Notes: generated from the sequence alone by a model not told the origin. A stretch of 64,000 nt of DNA from Ophioderma brevispina (GCA_023653785.1 JAMKCH010078537.1:1-64000); one strand, 5' to 3'. Positions 1 through 13,100 are shown, counted from the first letter of the stretch. Program-made: numbers and translations.

Positions 1-1425
1 TTTTGTCTTGTGTGTTTGGAATAAGTGCATTGATAAAACCGTTTGAAGCCGGGGTTTGAAGGTATGTGAAAATTGTATCACAGAATTAAACAAGGTGTAA
101 ATGTAAAAGAACGCTTAAGAATAGGAAACTATTTTCACTTAAATTCAAACTTCATGCAATGTGTCAGTGTGGTAAATAAGAATAATTTACTGGGTGACAT
201 TCATTAATTGACAAAAAAAAAAGGGTGGGTCAACTTTAATTTCCATAATTTTTACAACAGGTTAGCTAATTTATACCATAGCTTATCTAAACAATTGGTT
301 AATTGAACAAAGTTTTATTAATTATGTTAACCCTCGCTTACCGACAGTTTTCCCCCGCCTTGCTAAAACGCTCCTTTTCGTGCCAAAAAAGTGATGGATG
401 CGGGGGGGGGGGGTTACCACATACCCCCCTTTCTGGAGAAAAGTACCAACATGCCTAGTACAACACAGGAATATCACAGACACGTGCCTAAAATTACGTC
501 ACAATGACGTCATAAAGTTTGCATGCCTCCAAAACTGCCAATTTCCATAGTACAGTGTGGAATAAGGGAAAATTAATTTTTTCATCAAACAAGTTAGGAA
601 TGTCCGATTTTCACGCGGTTTTTGGCTCTACTTTATGGGAAAAGGCTAGTTTTATATACTTAGAGGGTTGTAGTGCTATAATAATGTGTTTGAGTCAATA
701 CAATTGCAAAATCAGTATTTTATACTCTCAACTTATGACGTCATAGTGACGTCATAATGGGAATGTTGGTACTTATTTTGGTACCAACTCTAAGCTATCA
801 TGTGGTACCAAATTTATAGGAATCGGATGTTCTTTAACAAGTCACAGGGGGTAACCCCCCTTCCGGATTTTTTTTTTACAAAAATTGGCAGGTTGACGAG
901 GGTTAATTGTTAAGTGGCATTGCGTTTCAGTTGGTTCCGTTTCTGTTACACTTTATTTAGGTAAAAAAACATGTTTAATATATCAGTAATATCAGTAATT
1001 TTTTAATATTTTTTTATCGGGACTTTTTTTCTTTCGTTTTTGGAATATGATAAGTGCATTGATAAAACCGCTTGAACATAAATGAAAATATAAGACATCA
1101 AAGCTAGAATTAAAGTAACAAGGTGTAAATGATCGCTTAGGAATAGGACACTATTTTCACTTTACTTAAAATTTCATGCAATGTGTCAGTGTGGTATATA
1201 AGAATAAATACTGGGTGGCATTATTTAATAATTGGCCCCCAAAAGGGAACTTACTGGGTGGGTTAACTTTATTTCTCATTATTTTTACAACAGGTTGGCT
1301 AATTTATACCATAATACCTTATCTAAACAATTGGTTAATTGAACAAACTTTGATGTTTCAGTTTGGCCCATTTCTGTTACACACAGTTGATTTAGACAAA
1401 AGGCATGTTTAAATATATAATGTTC
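1..1425. repeat. Two direct repeats of about 390 bp, the first split by a MITE
   Basis: A segment beginning TTGGAATAAGTGCATTGATAA (about 15) recurs at about 1040. Both copies continue through the GTGTCAGTGTGGTA motif and the CAACAGGTTGGCTAATTTATACC-like motif, to a shared end near CATGTTTAATATAT (about 971 and 1405). The first copy carries an extra insertion of about 575 bp (327-906). The array may continue to the left of the window. No coding potential was recognised. Confidence 0.75.
331..902. mobile_element. piggyBac-like MITE with TTAA target duplication
   Basis: TTAA at 327-330 and 903-906 flank terminal inverted repeats beginning CCCTCG and ending CGAGGG. Further subterminal inverted sequence includes G/C runs, GTACCAAC/GTTGGTAC and TGACGTCAT on both sides. 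TTAA duplication with CCC-starting termini is the mark of the piggyBac superfamily. At 572 bp with no transposase frame it is non-autonomous. It interrupts the first of the two direct repeats, and the second copy gives the uninterrupted state. Confidence 0.7.
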
Positions 1426-1771
1426 CTCTGATATGCATGAATGGACCCAATCTCAGGGCTGTGGATACCATGCGGTCCGACGTGGTAAACGCTGACCACC
1501 AGCTTCGGTTGCTCAACTTGGACGTTGCGAGTTTAGTTACAACCTTCAACCATGACGTTCAGCACGTTCTTGATCGACATTGACCACTCACTGTGTTAGA
1601 GCACGTTTGGCGCAACGGATAAAGCGCAGTACTTATGATCATCAAAGCACTGTACATCGTATTCGAGCGCAGGGCAAGATACTTAAGACAGCGAAATGAT
1701 TGTGACGATTTACTGATGGCAGCTCAATAACTCTACCTCAGATACTTGCCCTCAGAAGGATCATCGTAGAG

Positions 1772-3345
1772 TTGAGAATTTCCAAGAGAAAAGCTTCAAT
1801 TGTGTTTGTAGACGTCTCTAAGGCTTTTGACAGTGTCAACAGGGATGTAATGCTGCATATTCTTACCAACTATGGTATCCCAGACGAAACTGTCAAAGCA
1901 ATTGCCGTCATGTATGATAACCCAACTTGCTTTGTCCAGACCATGGATGGGCCCACAAAGGAGTTCGTAACAACTACTGGAATCCTCCAAGGAGATACTC
2001 TTGCTCCCTATCTATTGGTAATTGTGGTTGATTATACCCTCAGACAGAGTCTTGACATCATGAACGACAGGGACTCACCATCAAACTCAAACATTCTACA
2101 GCGTGACAACAGACTTGTCCACGGAAAACAGACTTCTCCACGGAGCATCGTTTTTCTTAGGCATGGGAATTCCCAATGCCCAAATCGAGCAGATCGTGTC
2201 CTATGATTTCAGATTTGAAAAGCCCGGTTGCCAAAACAATTTATGTGTACTTATCATTCCATCATGGAATACCCATGGACAAGTCTGCAGTTGTGCAGTT
2301 GTGCGAAATACCAGTTTTCTGTCTTGTGTCAGGGCAGGACGGGGGAGGGGTGGTATGACACGATCTAGTCCGCGGACAAGTCTTTTTTGCTGACTTATTG
2401 TTCGGTGGACCATATCTTGAGAACCACTCAACCAACATGAACATTTTGTTCAGCCAAGATGCTCAATTACCCATTTTTATGATACTGAATAAAATCCACA
2501 GATATCAAATTAAAAAAGTGGAAAATATCACTTTCATTTTGGGTAAAGTTTTTATTGGGTAACCCTGTAAATGTCATCAAAGTCAGCATCTCACAGACTT
2601 TGACTATGGAGATGATCTAGCTTTAACAGCCGATCTGATATGTGGTGCACAAGATCTACTAAGATCACTTGAGAATGCTGCAGCCAAAGTAGGCCTACAT
2701 CTAAATGCCAAGAAGACGGAATATATGACCGTCAACGACGACGATAATCATCACCCTATCTGCACTACAGACGGTACCCAACTTCAAAGAGGTTCACGAC
2801 TTCAAAGCACAGGGGTCCTATTTGCCGACAGCCTAGAAACGAATCCTGTCGCGCATAGGACAAGCTTGGAATGCCTGCAACAAACTACGCCGCTTATGAC
2901 AATCTGGTATCTCCAATTCAACCAAGCTGAAGTTATTTAGAGCCTGTGTAGAGGGTATCCTGTTATATGGATCTGAGACCTGGATCATTAAGAGCTATAT
3001 ACATGATAGACTGGATGGCACATACATCAGGCTTCATGTGCGAGTACAAAACGTATCATGGGGTGAGCACATGACAGAAGCACGGATATATGGATATCCC
3101 TCCAATCTCATCTTCTGTTGCTTAACGCCGAGCTCGATTATCATCGTGCGATTTATCAAGTAGTCTCAGACATCACATGTGGGCGGTTACCACGTCCAAA
3201 CAAGGGTCGTCGACCCTTTGTCTACATTGACGTGATTGCCCGAGACATCCAGCAGGATCCATCTGACATTCCCAACTTAATGATGGACAGGGATATTTGG
3301 CGCTCCATGGTTCACAGCATCTCAGCTGCGGCCGCTAGATACCGA
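1772..3345 (+). pseudogene. Non-LTR retrotransposon reverse transcriptase and C-terminus, broken
   Basis: 1772-2090 encodes RT palm blocks: FVDVSKAFDSVNR, then TTGILQGDTLAPYL and VVDYTLRQS. After an interruption, 2580-2940 resumes in another frame with DFDYGDDLALTAD (a variant of the catalytic YADD box, with Gly replacing the first Ala), then the AAAKVGLHLNAKKTEYM thumb-like segment. At about 2940-2990 an LLYGSETW motif follows, and 3118-3345 gives the C-terminal end with RRPFVYIDVIARDI and W-x-x-MV. The 3' end has GGCGCTATACAAATG followed by a (TTA)n tail. Multiple frameshifts make it a dead copy. The clade is probably RTE- or Jockey-like, but I cannot fix it. Confidence 0.8.
2095..2578. mobile_element. 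Insertion inside the RT domain, with an internal inverted repeat
   Basis: RT homology stops after VVDYTLRQSLDIMNDRDS and resumes at about 2583 with the catalytic-box region. About 480 bp of unrelated sequence lies between. It holds an inverted repeat AGACTTGTCCACGG (2111-2124) / CCGCGGACAAGTCT (2370-2383). Exact ends and target duplication are not resolved. Confidence 0.45.
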
Positions 3346-3423
3346 TAGCTTAATAATGAAAGCAACAGCGGCTTGAATCTTTCGGAAAAGGCGCTATACA
3401 AATGTCGGTATTATTATCATTGT

Positions 3424-3425
3424 AA

Positions 3426-3480
<55 letters not shown>
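3424..3480 (+). repeat. (TTA)n microsatellite, retrotransposon 3' tail
   Basis: About 19 units of ATT/TTA follow directly after the GCGCTATACAAATGTCGGTATTATTA-like end (split here by position: 3390-3423), as in the 3' tails of several non-LTR families. Confidence 0.85.
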
Positions 3481-3489
3481 GGTTGTCTA

Positions 3490-3840
3490 CTCCAGTTAGA
3501 CAAGCCCGCTGAGAGGAAAAAAACTCCGCTGATTGTTCTACCAAGCAGCTTTTTAATGTGTCCAATGATCTTCTGAAGAAATCAAATACTTCTTTCTTAC
3601 CAACCAACATTCCCCCATGTGAGCTTCCACGTCGGTTTTGTAATTTTTTTTTCTGACAAAATTAAGGAATTAAGAGATGAACTTGATTCTCGCCAGTCTG
3701 AACCGCCATCATTTGCTGCGTACAAGGGTCCTGTTTTCGATCATTTTGTTCCTGGCTCTCTGAATACGAAATATCTGATTTTATCAACAAGATGCCCACA
3801 AAGGGTTGTATATTGGACCTGTTGGCAACTACTATAAATG
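3490..3840 (+). pseudogene. CR1/L2-like retrotransposon fragment between endonuclease and RT
   Basis: Translations in changing frames give LFNVSNDLLKKSNTSFLPTN, FFSDKIKELRDELDS and then, after a frameshift, DFINKMPTKGCILDLLATT. These match the linker that precedes the RT in CR1/L2-type ORF2 proteins (FF-x-x-KI-x-x-IR, then P-T-K-x-C-x-LD). It starts right after the (TTA)n tail of the upstream element and stops abruptly at about 3840. Confidence 0.65.
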
Positions 3841-5720
3841 TATTCTACTGGGTCTGACCTTTCAGAAAAAAATCGTTGACATTAAGTGACCTTGACACGA
3901 GGTCAAAGGTCAAAGCAGTCAAACATTGCCAAAGTATATCGACCTTGATACCAAAATGTGACAAATTTTACTAGAATTAGGGGGTCATGTGGACCCAGGA
4001 TTTCGTTTTTCGCGCGCCATGTTTTAACGCTAAATTATTTTTGGCCCAAGATTTTATGTAATTGCCTAAATCAGTTGCGCATATTTGGTGGGAAAAAAAT
4101 CAAATCGGTCATGGCGTTTTATGCTCATTAGCATAAAAAACATTTGTGGAAGTGATTCCAGTAAGGGTATATTCATGTCTGAACATTTTTTATGCAATTG
4201 TGTCACTTTACGTTCGTGCCTATAACATTCTGCCATAAATTGCATCGTGGACTTGTTTACTTGCTACTCGGTACCAAACTTGTTGATGCGTGGATTTTCT
4301 GGCAATATTGTAGAAACGATAGGTGAATAAAATTAGAGTCCTTGACCAAGCATATAATTGAATTGTTCCTTTAAAGTCCTTGACCTAGCATATTACTGAA
4401 TTTATCTCTATATTCATAATAACGTGTGTATTTGTTCACATTCACTCTTAAGCAGTTCAACTGTGCACGCCTGCGAGTGACTGAAGTGGAGGCTGTGGAA
4501 TAATGACATTCTGAACCAATTTATTAAGGTATGCATTTCATATTTTATATTGGCTATGTGCCTACGTATACTCCTTTGTATGTATATAGGATATGACTAT
4601 ATTGCTATATAAAGTATATCACTCGCCTCATACTGGGAGTGAAATGCTGTTATTTTTTACTGTTTACAGTAACATTTATTCACGTGGATATGCTTAAACT
4701 ACAAAGTGTGCCAAAATGCAACATTCAGATATTCAATTTTGAAAGGTAAGAAGCACTTTCAAGAAAACGCGGCATAATGATATCAATAGAACAGTTTCTT
4801 AGATATATAAAACTTTTTTTTTCCTGAACGATTTGGACGATTTTAAAGGAAATTATGGAAACATTATGGTTCTACATGCCAGGTCCCACGTTTTGTTGTG
4901 CAAAACAAGTTATCGAGCACTGTGGAAGCTTTGGGAACGGTTGACAAGCCATTTGCAGCAGGCCAAACAACTTGGAAGATCATTTTGCTTTCCTCTGGTA
5001 GATTTGGTACAAATACCAGCTCAGGAGAATCCTTGTGATATTGTTAAAAGATAATGGGATCAAGAGTACTGTATCCTTTCTTGTGCTTGGATATCTTGGA
5101 GTGCTGTTATGTTGTTGGTGTTTGCCCCAATTCTTGCTGCTTTTTCCCTTTCACTGTTGTCTCTGTTCCTATTTAAGCCAGTTACGTCATGTCGCTGGTA
5201 TTTGACAAAGTTTCATTTATTGTATGGTAAACGGCTGTTTGGAAATTGCTGAGAACACAAACATGTAACTTCTACATGGCTTCTGGTGTGAATGAAAGTT
5301 GTCACCTTATTCACACGCTCTTCAGACTGAAGCGATGATATTGCTGTTGACGGTGGCGTACCACTGAAAATTTTTAAATTACCGGGATGGCATGCGAATT
5401 TTGCCTCCTCTGGTGGGACGACTTGGAAATATTAATTGCCCCCTCTGAATCGACTGCCTCGGTTAGCCAGTCGGGGCGAAACTTTGTAGTTCGGGTTTTG
5501 TGATGAAGGCCATTCTATCAAATGAAAAACTGTATAGACCAGTTAACATCCTACGTCACTTCTTTTGTTGCCTGCGAATCTATTCCTGCGAATCGTTATG
5601 GCCCATAGTATTAAAACTATAACAGATGCAATTGCCCAGTGTGTAACAGTCAGGCCGACCTATTTCAAGATACCAGGCCCTAACATGTTTACAAACATTG
5701 CTGTTAACTGGTCTATATGC
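3841..5720. other. Non-coding stretch with one dispersed repeat
   Basis: The segment 3983-4145 is repeated in inverted orientation at 39836-39980. The rest is AT-rich with short open frames that resemble nothing I know, including 4833-5054. No splice-bounded exon could be supported. Confidence 0.4.
3983..4145 (+). repeat. Dispersed repeat, copy 1
   Basis: This copy runs from GTGGACCCAGGATTTCG through GGCCCAAGATTTTATGTAATT to GGTCATGGCGTTTTATGCTC. It is the reverse complement, with scattered changes, of 39836-39980. No transposon hallmarks are visible. Confidence 0.7.
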
Positions 5721-6107
5721 ATATCGTCACTGGGCGGGAAAAACCTCAAATGTGCATTTTGACCTTTAAGAGCAAAACCTCACATGTAGTAAAAACGGTA
5801 ACATGACAAAACCTCATATGTAACATTTTTGGGAGACACCAAAAACAGAATATTTTGCTGTATTGCCTTACACAAGAAAGGTTTTTTTTTAAAATCATAT
5901 TATTTATATATAATTAAAAAAAAGAAAAAAACTAAAAAATCAATAAATTTTACTAATAATATTTGGCTTGAAATTCAGACTTGAACTCGATATTACCAAT
6001 ATGCACATTATGAGATTTTAGCACTGGCACCCACCTTTTACATTTGTGGTTTTGCATTTGACCTCTAGGAGTCACATATAAGGTTTTTCCCGCCCAGTGA
6101 CGATATA
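5721..6107. mobile_element. MITE with about 25 bp terminal inverted repeats
   Basis: ATCGTCACTGGGCGGGAAAA followed by ACCT (from 5722) is mirrored by AGGT then TTTTCCCGCCCAGTGACGAT (to about 6105). The interior is AT-rich, has repeated CCTCAYATGTA-like words and has no transposase frame. The target duplication is ambiguous because the flanks are ATA-rich. Confidence 0.7.
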
Positions 6108-6454
6108 TCTGGTCATCTAAATTTAAGTGTTATAGTAGATTCAACCCATCGTGTCACCAGAGGAAAAGTTTTGGACAGCGTCGATTAGTTGGGAGAGGAG
6201 GCAGGAAAAGAAAACATGTGGCGTGATTTACCTGTTTCATGAAGGAACTAAGCTAAGATAATCTGGCCTTTATCTCTCACACGGCGATGATAAAGACAAA
6301 GCGAAGAAGCAGGAATTGGGTAGCGGCATTTCTCACCGTTTCATGCGATTTTAATTCAACAGGCATCGGCCTTCAATTTAATTGTGCTATAATTCAAAGA
6401 TGGCCAGCAGCAAGCCAGACCATTTCAAGAGGACCTCAGTAATTTAACTTAAAC

Positions 6455-6721
6455 ACTATGGCAATTCACATGTTGAGCAACAAGCAAACATCTAAAACCA
6501 CGCCAAAACGGCCCGTTGGTCGTATCACAAATGCCAAAATCAATTCAACAAATAGATATAGTATGGCTATTAACATCATTTAGCACTTTATGGCAATTCA
6601 CATGATGAGCAACAAGCAAACATCTAAAACCACGCCAAAACGGCCCGTTGGTCGTATCACAAATGCCAAAATCAATTCAATAAATAGATATACCGTAGTA
6701 TGGCTATTAACATCATTTAGC
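6455..6721. repeat. Tandem duplication, two 132-135 bp units
   Basis: Both units read CTTTATGGCAATTCACATG-like, then CAAGCAAACATCTAAAACC and GGCCCGTTGGTCGTATCAC, and end TTAACATCATTTAGCA. They differ by very few substitutions and a CCGTA insertion in the second, so the duplication is recent. Confidence 0.9.
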
Positions 6722-6757
6722 ACTTTATGTAACTCCCCATAACAGAGGAGGTATTAA

Positions 6758-6898
6758 ATCAAGGCACCAGCACAGTATACCAATATAATTTAGCAATTTA
6801 GCACAAATCATTCTTATAATCATGAAAATAATCAAGGCACCAGCACAGTATGCCAATATAATTTAGCAATTTAGCACAAATCACTCTTATAATATGAC
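6758..6898. repeat. Tandem duplication, two 70 bp units
   Basis: AATCAAGGCACCAGCACAGT begins both copies and the shared block ends at TTCTTATAAT / CTCTTATAAT. It lies just after the 132 bp duplication. Confidence 0.9.
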
Positions 6899-9399
6899 CA
6901 ATATATTTAATGAATTAAGCACTTGACAATTATAAATGTTTGTAAATTCATATTTGTCACACTGGAATATTAACACAATTGGCATTTAATATCTAGCTCT
7001 AGCTACCTAATTCCCCACCGTATACAGAAGAGGAATTAGTCGATTCCACACCAGATACAGAAGTGGAAGTGTGTATTTATAAATTGACAAAAATTCTCAT
7101 GTGATAAAAGGGACATTGAATTTACTTGAAGGGCATGCCAAAAAACAATGATCAATTGTTGCAATATGTTGCGCAGAATACGACAACAAGGATAATTCGT
7201 GCCAGAAGAGCTAAGAATTTATCGAGCCAACTCGAGCTGGTAATAGGTAACTTGTTTAATAAAATCCAAAACGTAAGTTCCATGAAGGGACTTGCCAATC
7301 CCCCCCCACAGGGGTGGAGGACGACCAAATAAAGAGTTTACAATGAAATGCTATTGAGCAAATACCAAAGAAATAAAGAAAATTGGGCTCATAGGCGGCG
7401 CTTCAGAAGACAAAAAACCGTGGGAATATAAATTTGACGGTAAATTAAAAGGACAAATTAAAATTTATATTCCCAGTATTGGAGCATTTTAAATGAAATA
7501 ACATAAAAAGTTAGAAGGGGCCATGGAGCATAATGGTACTAAATTTAGTACTGTGCACAAGACAGAACGAACAAATGCATAGATCTACAAAACAAGGAGG
7601 TACCAAGTATACCACGCTAACTTCAATCTTGCCCCAACAAAATTGTAAACATGCCAACACTAAAAGACATGAGGACGAACGTTTAACGGTGAAGATAAAA
7701 ATACTACTTTAATTGCCAAAATTCAAAATTAGGAACATAGAAAGAAAAGATTGAAACAGACTGGCAGTCAATGTTTAAGAAAAATAATCGCGCAAATGTA
7801 TAAAAAGGTGACAAGAAAAAGTGGAGCAAAAAAGTGAATTTGGCATGAATTAATTGGCCTTAAGCAGAAGGGGAGTGTAACAAGCTCACTTCAGCGTGAA
7901 AAAACAAAACATAATACAGATAGTGACGTATACCGCACTAGCCCGTGATCGCCAAACCGCGGAAAACAGCAGTAAAAATACGAAAATGATAGGCATGTGC
8001 GCTGCTGTAATCTGTAAGGGAATGTATTTGAGCGTGGCCACCTAAAAGAGAAGGAAATGATTGTGGCGTTCTTTACGGCGGGAGCAATAAAATAAAAAAC
8101 TGACACACCGCGTTTGCGCGGTTTACAGGGGATTAAGCGCTATAAAAAAGTGGTTCTTATTAATAATCTTAATTGATACCAACAAATAAAAAAAGAAAAG
8201 GAAATAACCCCAAAATACGTTGAAATTGATTAGAGCAAAGGAAGAAATTTTTTTTTTAAATTGTGTTGGAAACCAAATTTGAAAGGACTGTTTAAATTGG
8301 CCTTAAGGAGCTAAAATGTATCAAGAGGAATAACGGGCACAAAGAGTTATGGAATCAAAAGTTCTTTCTCTCTTCTTAAGCCGGCACGTTGAAGAGTCGG
8401 CTGTCCCTATTACAAAACTGGTGCCAACAAGTTTAATTGGGCTTAAAGAAAAAAACATCCAGGTGTAGAAGTAACCATTTCCGGCGTACTCATCGTCGGG
8501 AACAATAGCGAACAATAGGGCATCGAATCAGTTGACTCTGTACGCAACATTAGACCAACCGCTTATTCCGTTATCGTCTATGGAGCCCGGACTATGGCTC
8601 CCACGGACTATATCTGCTTTCACACCTGTGACAACAGAAATTACAGAGTCAGTGTGATGAATGTCCTACCCACCAACTAGCCATTTGTTCACCATTGGAA
8701 TGCTGAACCCATAAATTGTCTCAGCACGGTACCAACAATGGCACCGTTTAAAAGGTCATGGTTTATTCCGTACAAGGCATTGACATTAATGGTTCGACAT
8801 TCACTCATGGGGGACACTAGATTCTTCACACCGGCCTTCATGGAAAAAAATAGCAAAAAATTAAAAAACAGCACTGAAGTACGTCCTAAAACCAAAAAGG
8901 GGGCCAAAAATATAACAAATAATAATGTAAAAGGATGCCATTTCGCTTAAAGAGCAGAAAAAAAGGAAAAAAATTACACATACACTGCGACAGGTTAAAA
9001 GGAGTCAGGGCCGTCCTTTTGAATGGCTTAAATTGAATCATGAAAGTGCGGATACGCAAACCAGAACAGAAACTGCGACAACCAGCTTGAGGAAAACTCG
9101 ACCAGAGCTATGGCTATAGACAGATCTCGCTCACTTCAAAAGGCTCTAAGACCACAAACCCAAAGCCAACTAGGGCTAAAATGTGCTTCTGGAAAAGCAC
9201 TAATATCAGCATCGCAATATTCTATGACCTTTGACCACAACTAGTGAACCTGTTAATTTGAAGGAGGGTTATTTTTAGTAAGGCAGCAGATTATATGTAT
9301 ATATTTTCAATTAATGGCTTCCTCATCCGTGTATGTTGAATTTGATCATATGTGTATGCCCCATATAGGATCTGCGTGAACATAGCACTAGAATTGAGA

Positions 9400-10150
9400 C
9401 TGAAGGAATTTCTGAATTTCAATGAATACCCCTTTAATCAGCCAACATTTCACCCCAATCTGTGTACCCTCTATATGGCCCTTGAGTCAGAGGTCTTCTA
9501 ATTGTTAAGTGCTCATAGCATTTAATTTGAACCAAAAGCAGCAATTTCAGAGATTGATGGAAGAATGCCCCTTTAATCAGCATACATGGCCCGTGACCTG
9601 ACCCAAATGTGTTTACACCCTTATGATCTTGGTCAGTGGTTCTTCAGACCAACTTTGGTCATACTAGCAATTAATTGAGGCAGAGAAAAGGGAATTTATA
9701 GATTTTCAAAGAATGTACCTTAATGTGTCATGCACACATCTACCACCTCAATTGTGCACCCATATGGGCTGGGTATGGTTTTTTGACTGAAATTTGTTTT
9801 TTTTTTTTTTTTTAATTTTTTAGGTTTTTTCTTTTTTTTTTTTTCCTTTCCTCTTCTGATCATAGCAATGAATGTGTTAGAGGAAGGAATTAATAGAATT
9901 TCAAAGAATGCCCCATAATCCAGCCTAATTGCCATTTAACCCCAATCGTGTGAAACACCCTATATGGCCTTGGGTTATGGTTCTTTTGACTGAATTGTGA
10001 CCATAGCAATTGAATTATGGCACAAGAAGGAATTTATAATTTTCAAAGAATGGCCCCTTTAATTGACCACACACGTAACTTTGTCCCAAATCTGTGTACA
10101 CCATTAGGAGCTTGGTCCAGTGGTTCTTCAGAACAATTTTGGTGCAAACC
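9400..10150. repeat. Minisatellite, five imperfect units of about 145 bp
   Basis: The word AAAGAATGCCCCTTTAAT or a close variant recurs at about 9420, 9561, 9708, 9903 and 10043. Each is followed by CCCAATCTGTGTACACCC-like, then GGTTCTTCAGACC-like and AGCAATTGAATT-like words in the same order. Spacing is about 141, 147, 195 and 140. The long unit carries a T-rich insertion at 9798-9845. No coding. Confidence 0.75.
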
Positions 10151-13100
10151 AAAACAACAACCCAATACTTAAAACCGCCAAAACCTAACGACAAAAGCAC
10201 GTGAGACAAACAAGCCCCTATAGGCCTACTACTGTAAGGAAACTAAAAATTTAAATTCTAGATTACATTGCAAGAAACCAAGAAGTAAACCCAGTTCTTT
10301 AAAATCAAAGAATACATACTCGCACACACACAACATCAACACCCGCGTGCGCGGACCCACACACAAATCCTTGAGTTCTTATAGTCCCCAGGAAAACGAG
10401 CATTAAAAAACTCAAACGGGCACACGAGGCCCATAGGCCTAAATTCATTGTTTACAACAAATACATAAAAACTCAGTAATGCGTTTAACAAATCGGTTGT
10501 ATACGGACTACAGTCGGACTAACTATTGTGTGGACTCAAAGGAATGCCAGAGGTGTGGAGCTGATGAGGACAAGAGGAAAATACAGGTATTCTAGCAATG
10601 CGTAATTTGTCAAAGCATGCGTGAATCTCCTTGTCTCTTGTCGCGCAAAATGAGAAGTGGAGTATCGCGCAACCAACTAACTTTAATTCCGCTGAATTAA
10701 CATCAACAAAATTGAAAAAGCCAAATGCAACAGCAATTAGTCGATTACACTTTCATGGGCAATAAAAAGAGGGTGATTTACGAAGCACAATAAAGCACTA
10801 AACCAAGGGTTGGTTGGTTGATTAGATTTAATGGCGCTTTCAGCAACGCAATGGCTATGTGCGCCACTTACTATGTAGACTACAATCAAGTTACGTAATT
10901 CAATTGATCAGTAGACAATGTGTAGACAGGTGTATGTTGTACCTGCACTGCAAACACAAAAAAAAACAACGGTATCGGTCACGGGCCACCCAGGCTTAGT
11001 CAACCGGCTGTGGTAGATAGGCCCGCACCACACAATACCGGTACTACGTCTATGGCTGAACACACCTATCCAGCCTGTTTTACCATACTTCCCCGTTAGC
11101 TCCCGCCCCCCCCAAAAAAAAAGCTATCTCCGGCATATCCAAAGCTCGAGTCTCTATGAACCTGCTCAGTAGGGGATACGCAAAATTCAATTCATGTTAA
11201 ACCGGGGCTGGAACAACACCAGTAAGCCTGCGCTATCCATCTGGTACCACGAGGAGGTGGGGTTGTGCCTGCCCGCTTACACTAACTATACCGGCACGTC
11301 CGGACCTTACCAGACACAAAACCAAGGGGGTAAGCCCGCCTGAAGCCCATTCAAAACCCGTCGTCCGTGCTGGGCGCTGACAGTTTTGAATATTGCACGC
11401 AATAATTATTAGTTTTGGTGCTTGTATACACCCATAATGTCATTCGATACAACATCGACGCCAAAATATCAGTTGTTGGATGTGGGTGCTATTGGGTGTT
11501 ATTGTTGTCCTACCGATGGCCACACAACGAATGAAATGACACTTCGTCGTCTTGATTTAAATAAACCGCCTCACTTAATACTCTTTTCACCTAAGCGCGC
11601 ATTGCATTATGAGAAAAAGTATCTGAGCAGCAATGAGCCAGGTGCACTATTATACACCCTGGCCACCTCTAACACATACACAATTTGTATCAACTACCGA
11701 ATAGTGGTATTGCAAAGCCGGCACCCACAGTATGTGGAACAAGCGGAGGCAGCCATTGCTTTCTATTTTTGGTTACTCTATAGTTTGCTTTTGTGGGCCT
11801 TTGTGGGCAAAACATTTGAGACGATGAATTTCTAAGATTACGTAAGCGCTTTGCCTCTCTATCTATATAGAACCCTTTTGCAGCGAAACATTCAAGCATC
11901 TGCAACAGCAGCTTATCGATGATTGAGATAACAAAAGGGTGTGAGTGGCAATGCGTGAATGACCCCTGACTCAATGACTGACTGAGCGATGGTTGAAGGT
12001 TGTAAACATGGTTGAATAAGTTGTTGATCGATATGCATTACGTATTCCTTATTGAGAAAATTAAAGCTAGTCATTACAGGTTGCCACCTTGAAACAGGAG
12101 AGAGAGAATAACATATGGAGGACCAACGAAAAACAAACTTGTTCCTCTACAATAGTGTTTGAAAATTGAAAACGCTAGACTGAATGACCTAACCGAGTTG
12201 GACTGACACCATTTACTAACAAAGCATACCTTGAAGATACAGGCCTTCATATCACGTGTTATGGAGTACTTCTGCCAACATCCTAAAACGCAACCTCTGG
12301 CTTCAACTCAGGAGAATTCAGCATTAGTAGATCCTTGTAACTATTAATGAAAGCTAAGGTTGTACCTCGCAAAATCCAGAGAAGTATACCGGTTTTGATC
12401 GCTGTCCTGAGATGGAATTAGGCATTGATGCACGCCGGATCACGGTAGTTCTACGCATACTTCAACCAGGTGTTAAAGAAAAACTGACAAAAATTTAGCG
12501 GCCTAACTCGACACTATAATTCCGACTTCTGCAGGCACACTGACTCGAACACGTTAATGAGTTACTTGCCGGTGTTATTTATATCATATCCCTTTAAAGT
12601 ACAACGGAGCTGACACCCACTTAAGGCTTACGCGTTCAATGCGTCTTACGAAGTGAGTCAAATTGAATACCAGCTGGCCGCCACAAAACTAAATACGCAG
12701 GATTATAACAAAATTGAGAGATTCTGACTGTGATTTCTTCCTAATTGACTCAGTTATTGTATTACGATATCCATTTAAAGAGAGTCTGCCTTAGGAAACA
12801 TTGCGATGAAATACCCGGTCCAGAAGGTCGCTTATGATGACGCAGCTAAGAAAAAGTCCAATATGAGATTCTATTTTCTTCTTTAATTACCGTGTATGAC
12901 TTGGCTGATCTTGTAATGAAATTCTATTACTTGCAATCACATAGAAGGTAAGTTCATCATTATCTAGCATTTCTAGGTGATTGAGAGAGCGATTTAATTC
13001 CCAGTGGTACGCCGGGAAAAAAACATTATGACACTTGAACGGATTGAGAAAGTGCAAGTGCCAAATTAGCGCGAGACCTGGAAGGATAAGGTGAAAAGAA

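Larger units (their letters stand above)
6108..9240. other. Non-coding AT-rich region with short tandem duplications
   Basis: A 132 bp unit (about 6455-6586) is repeated at 6587-6721. A 71 bp unit (about 6758-6828) is repeated at 6829-6898. From 6900 to 9240 I see only short open frames with no recognisable domain and no splice-bounded exon. Confidence 0.5.

Noticed and set aside
1..1425. LTR retrotransposon bounded by the two direct repeats
   Set aside because: There are no TG...CA ends, primer-binding site or polypurine tract, and no gag or pol lies between them. The intervening 575 bp is a MITE with its own TTAA duplication inside the first repeat.
11422..11835. 137-codon open frame
   Set aside because: It starts with TTG and shows no domain, no clear splice borders and no supporting context. 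Kept only as a remark.
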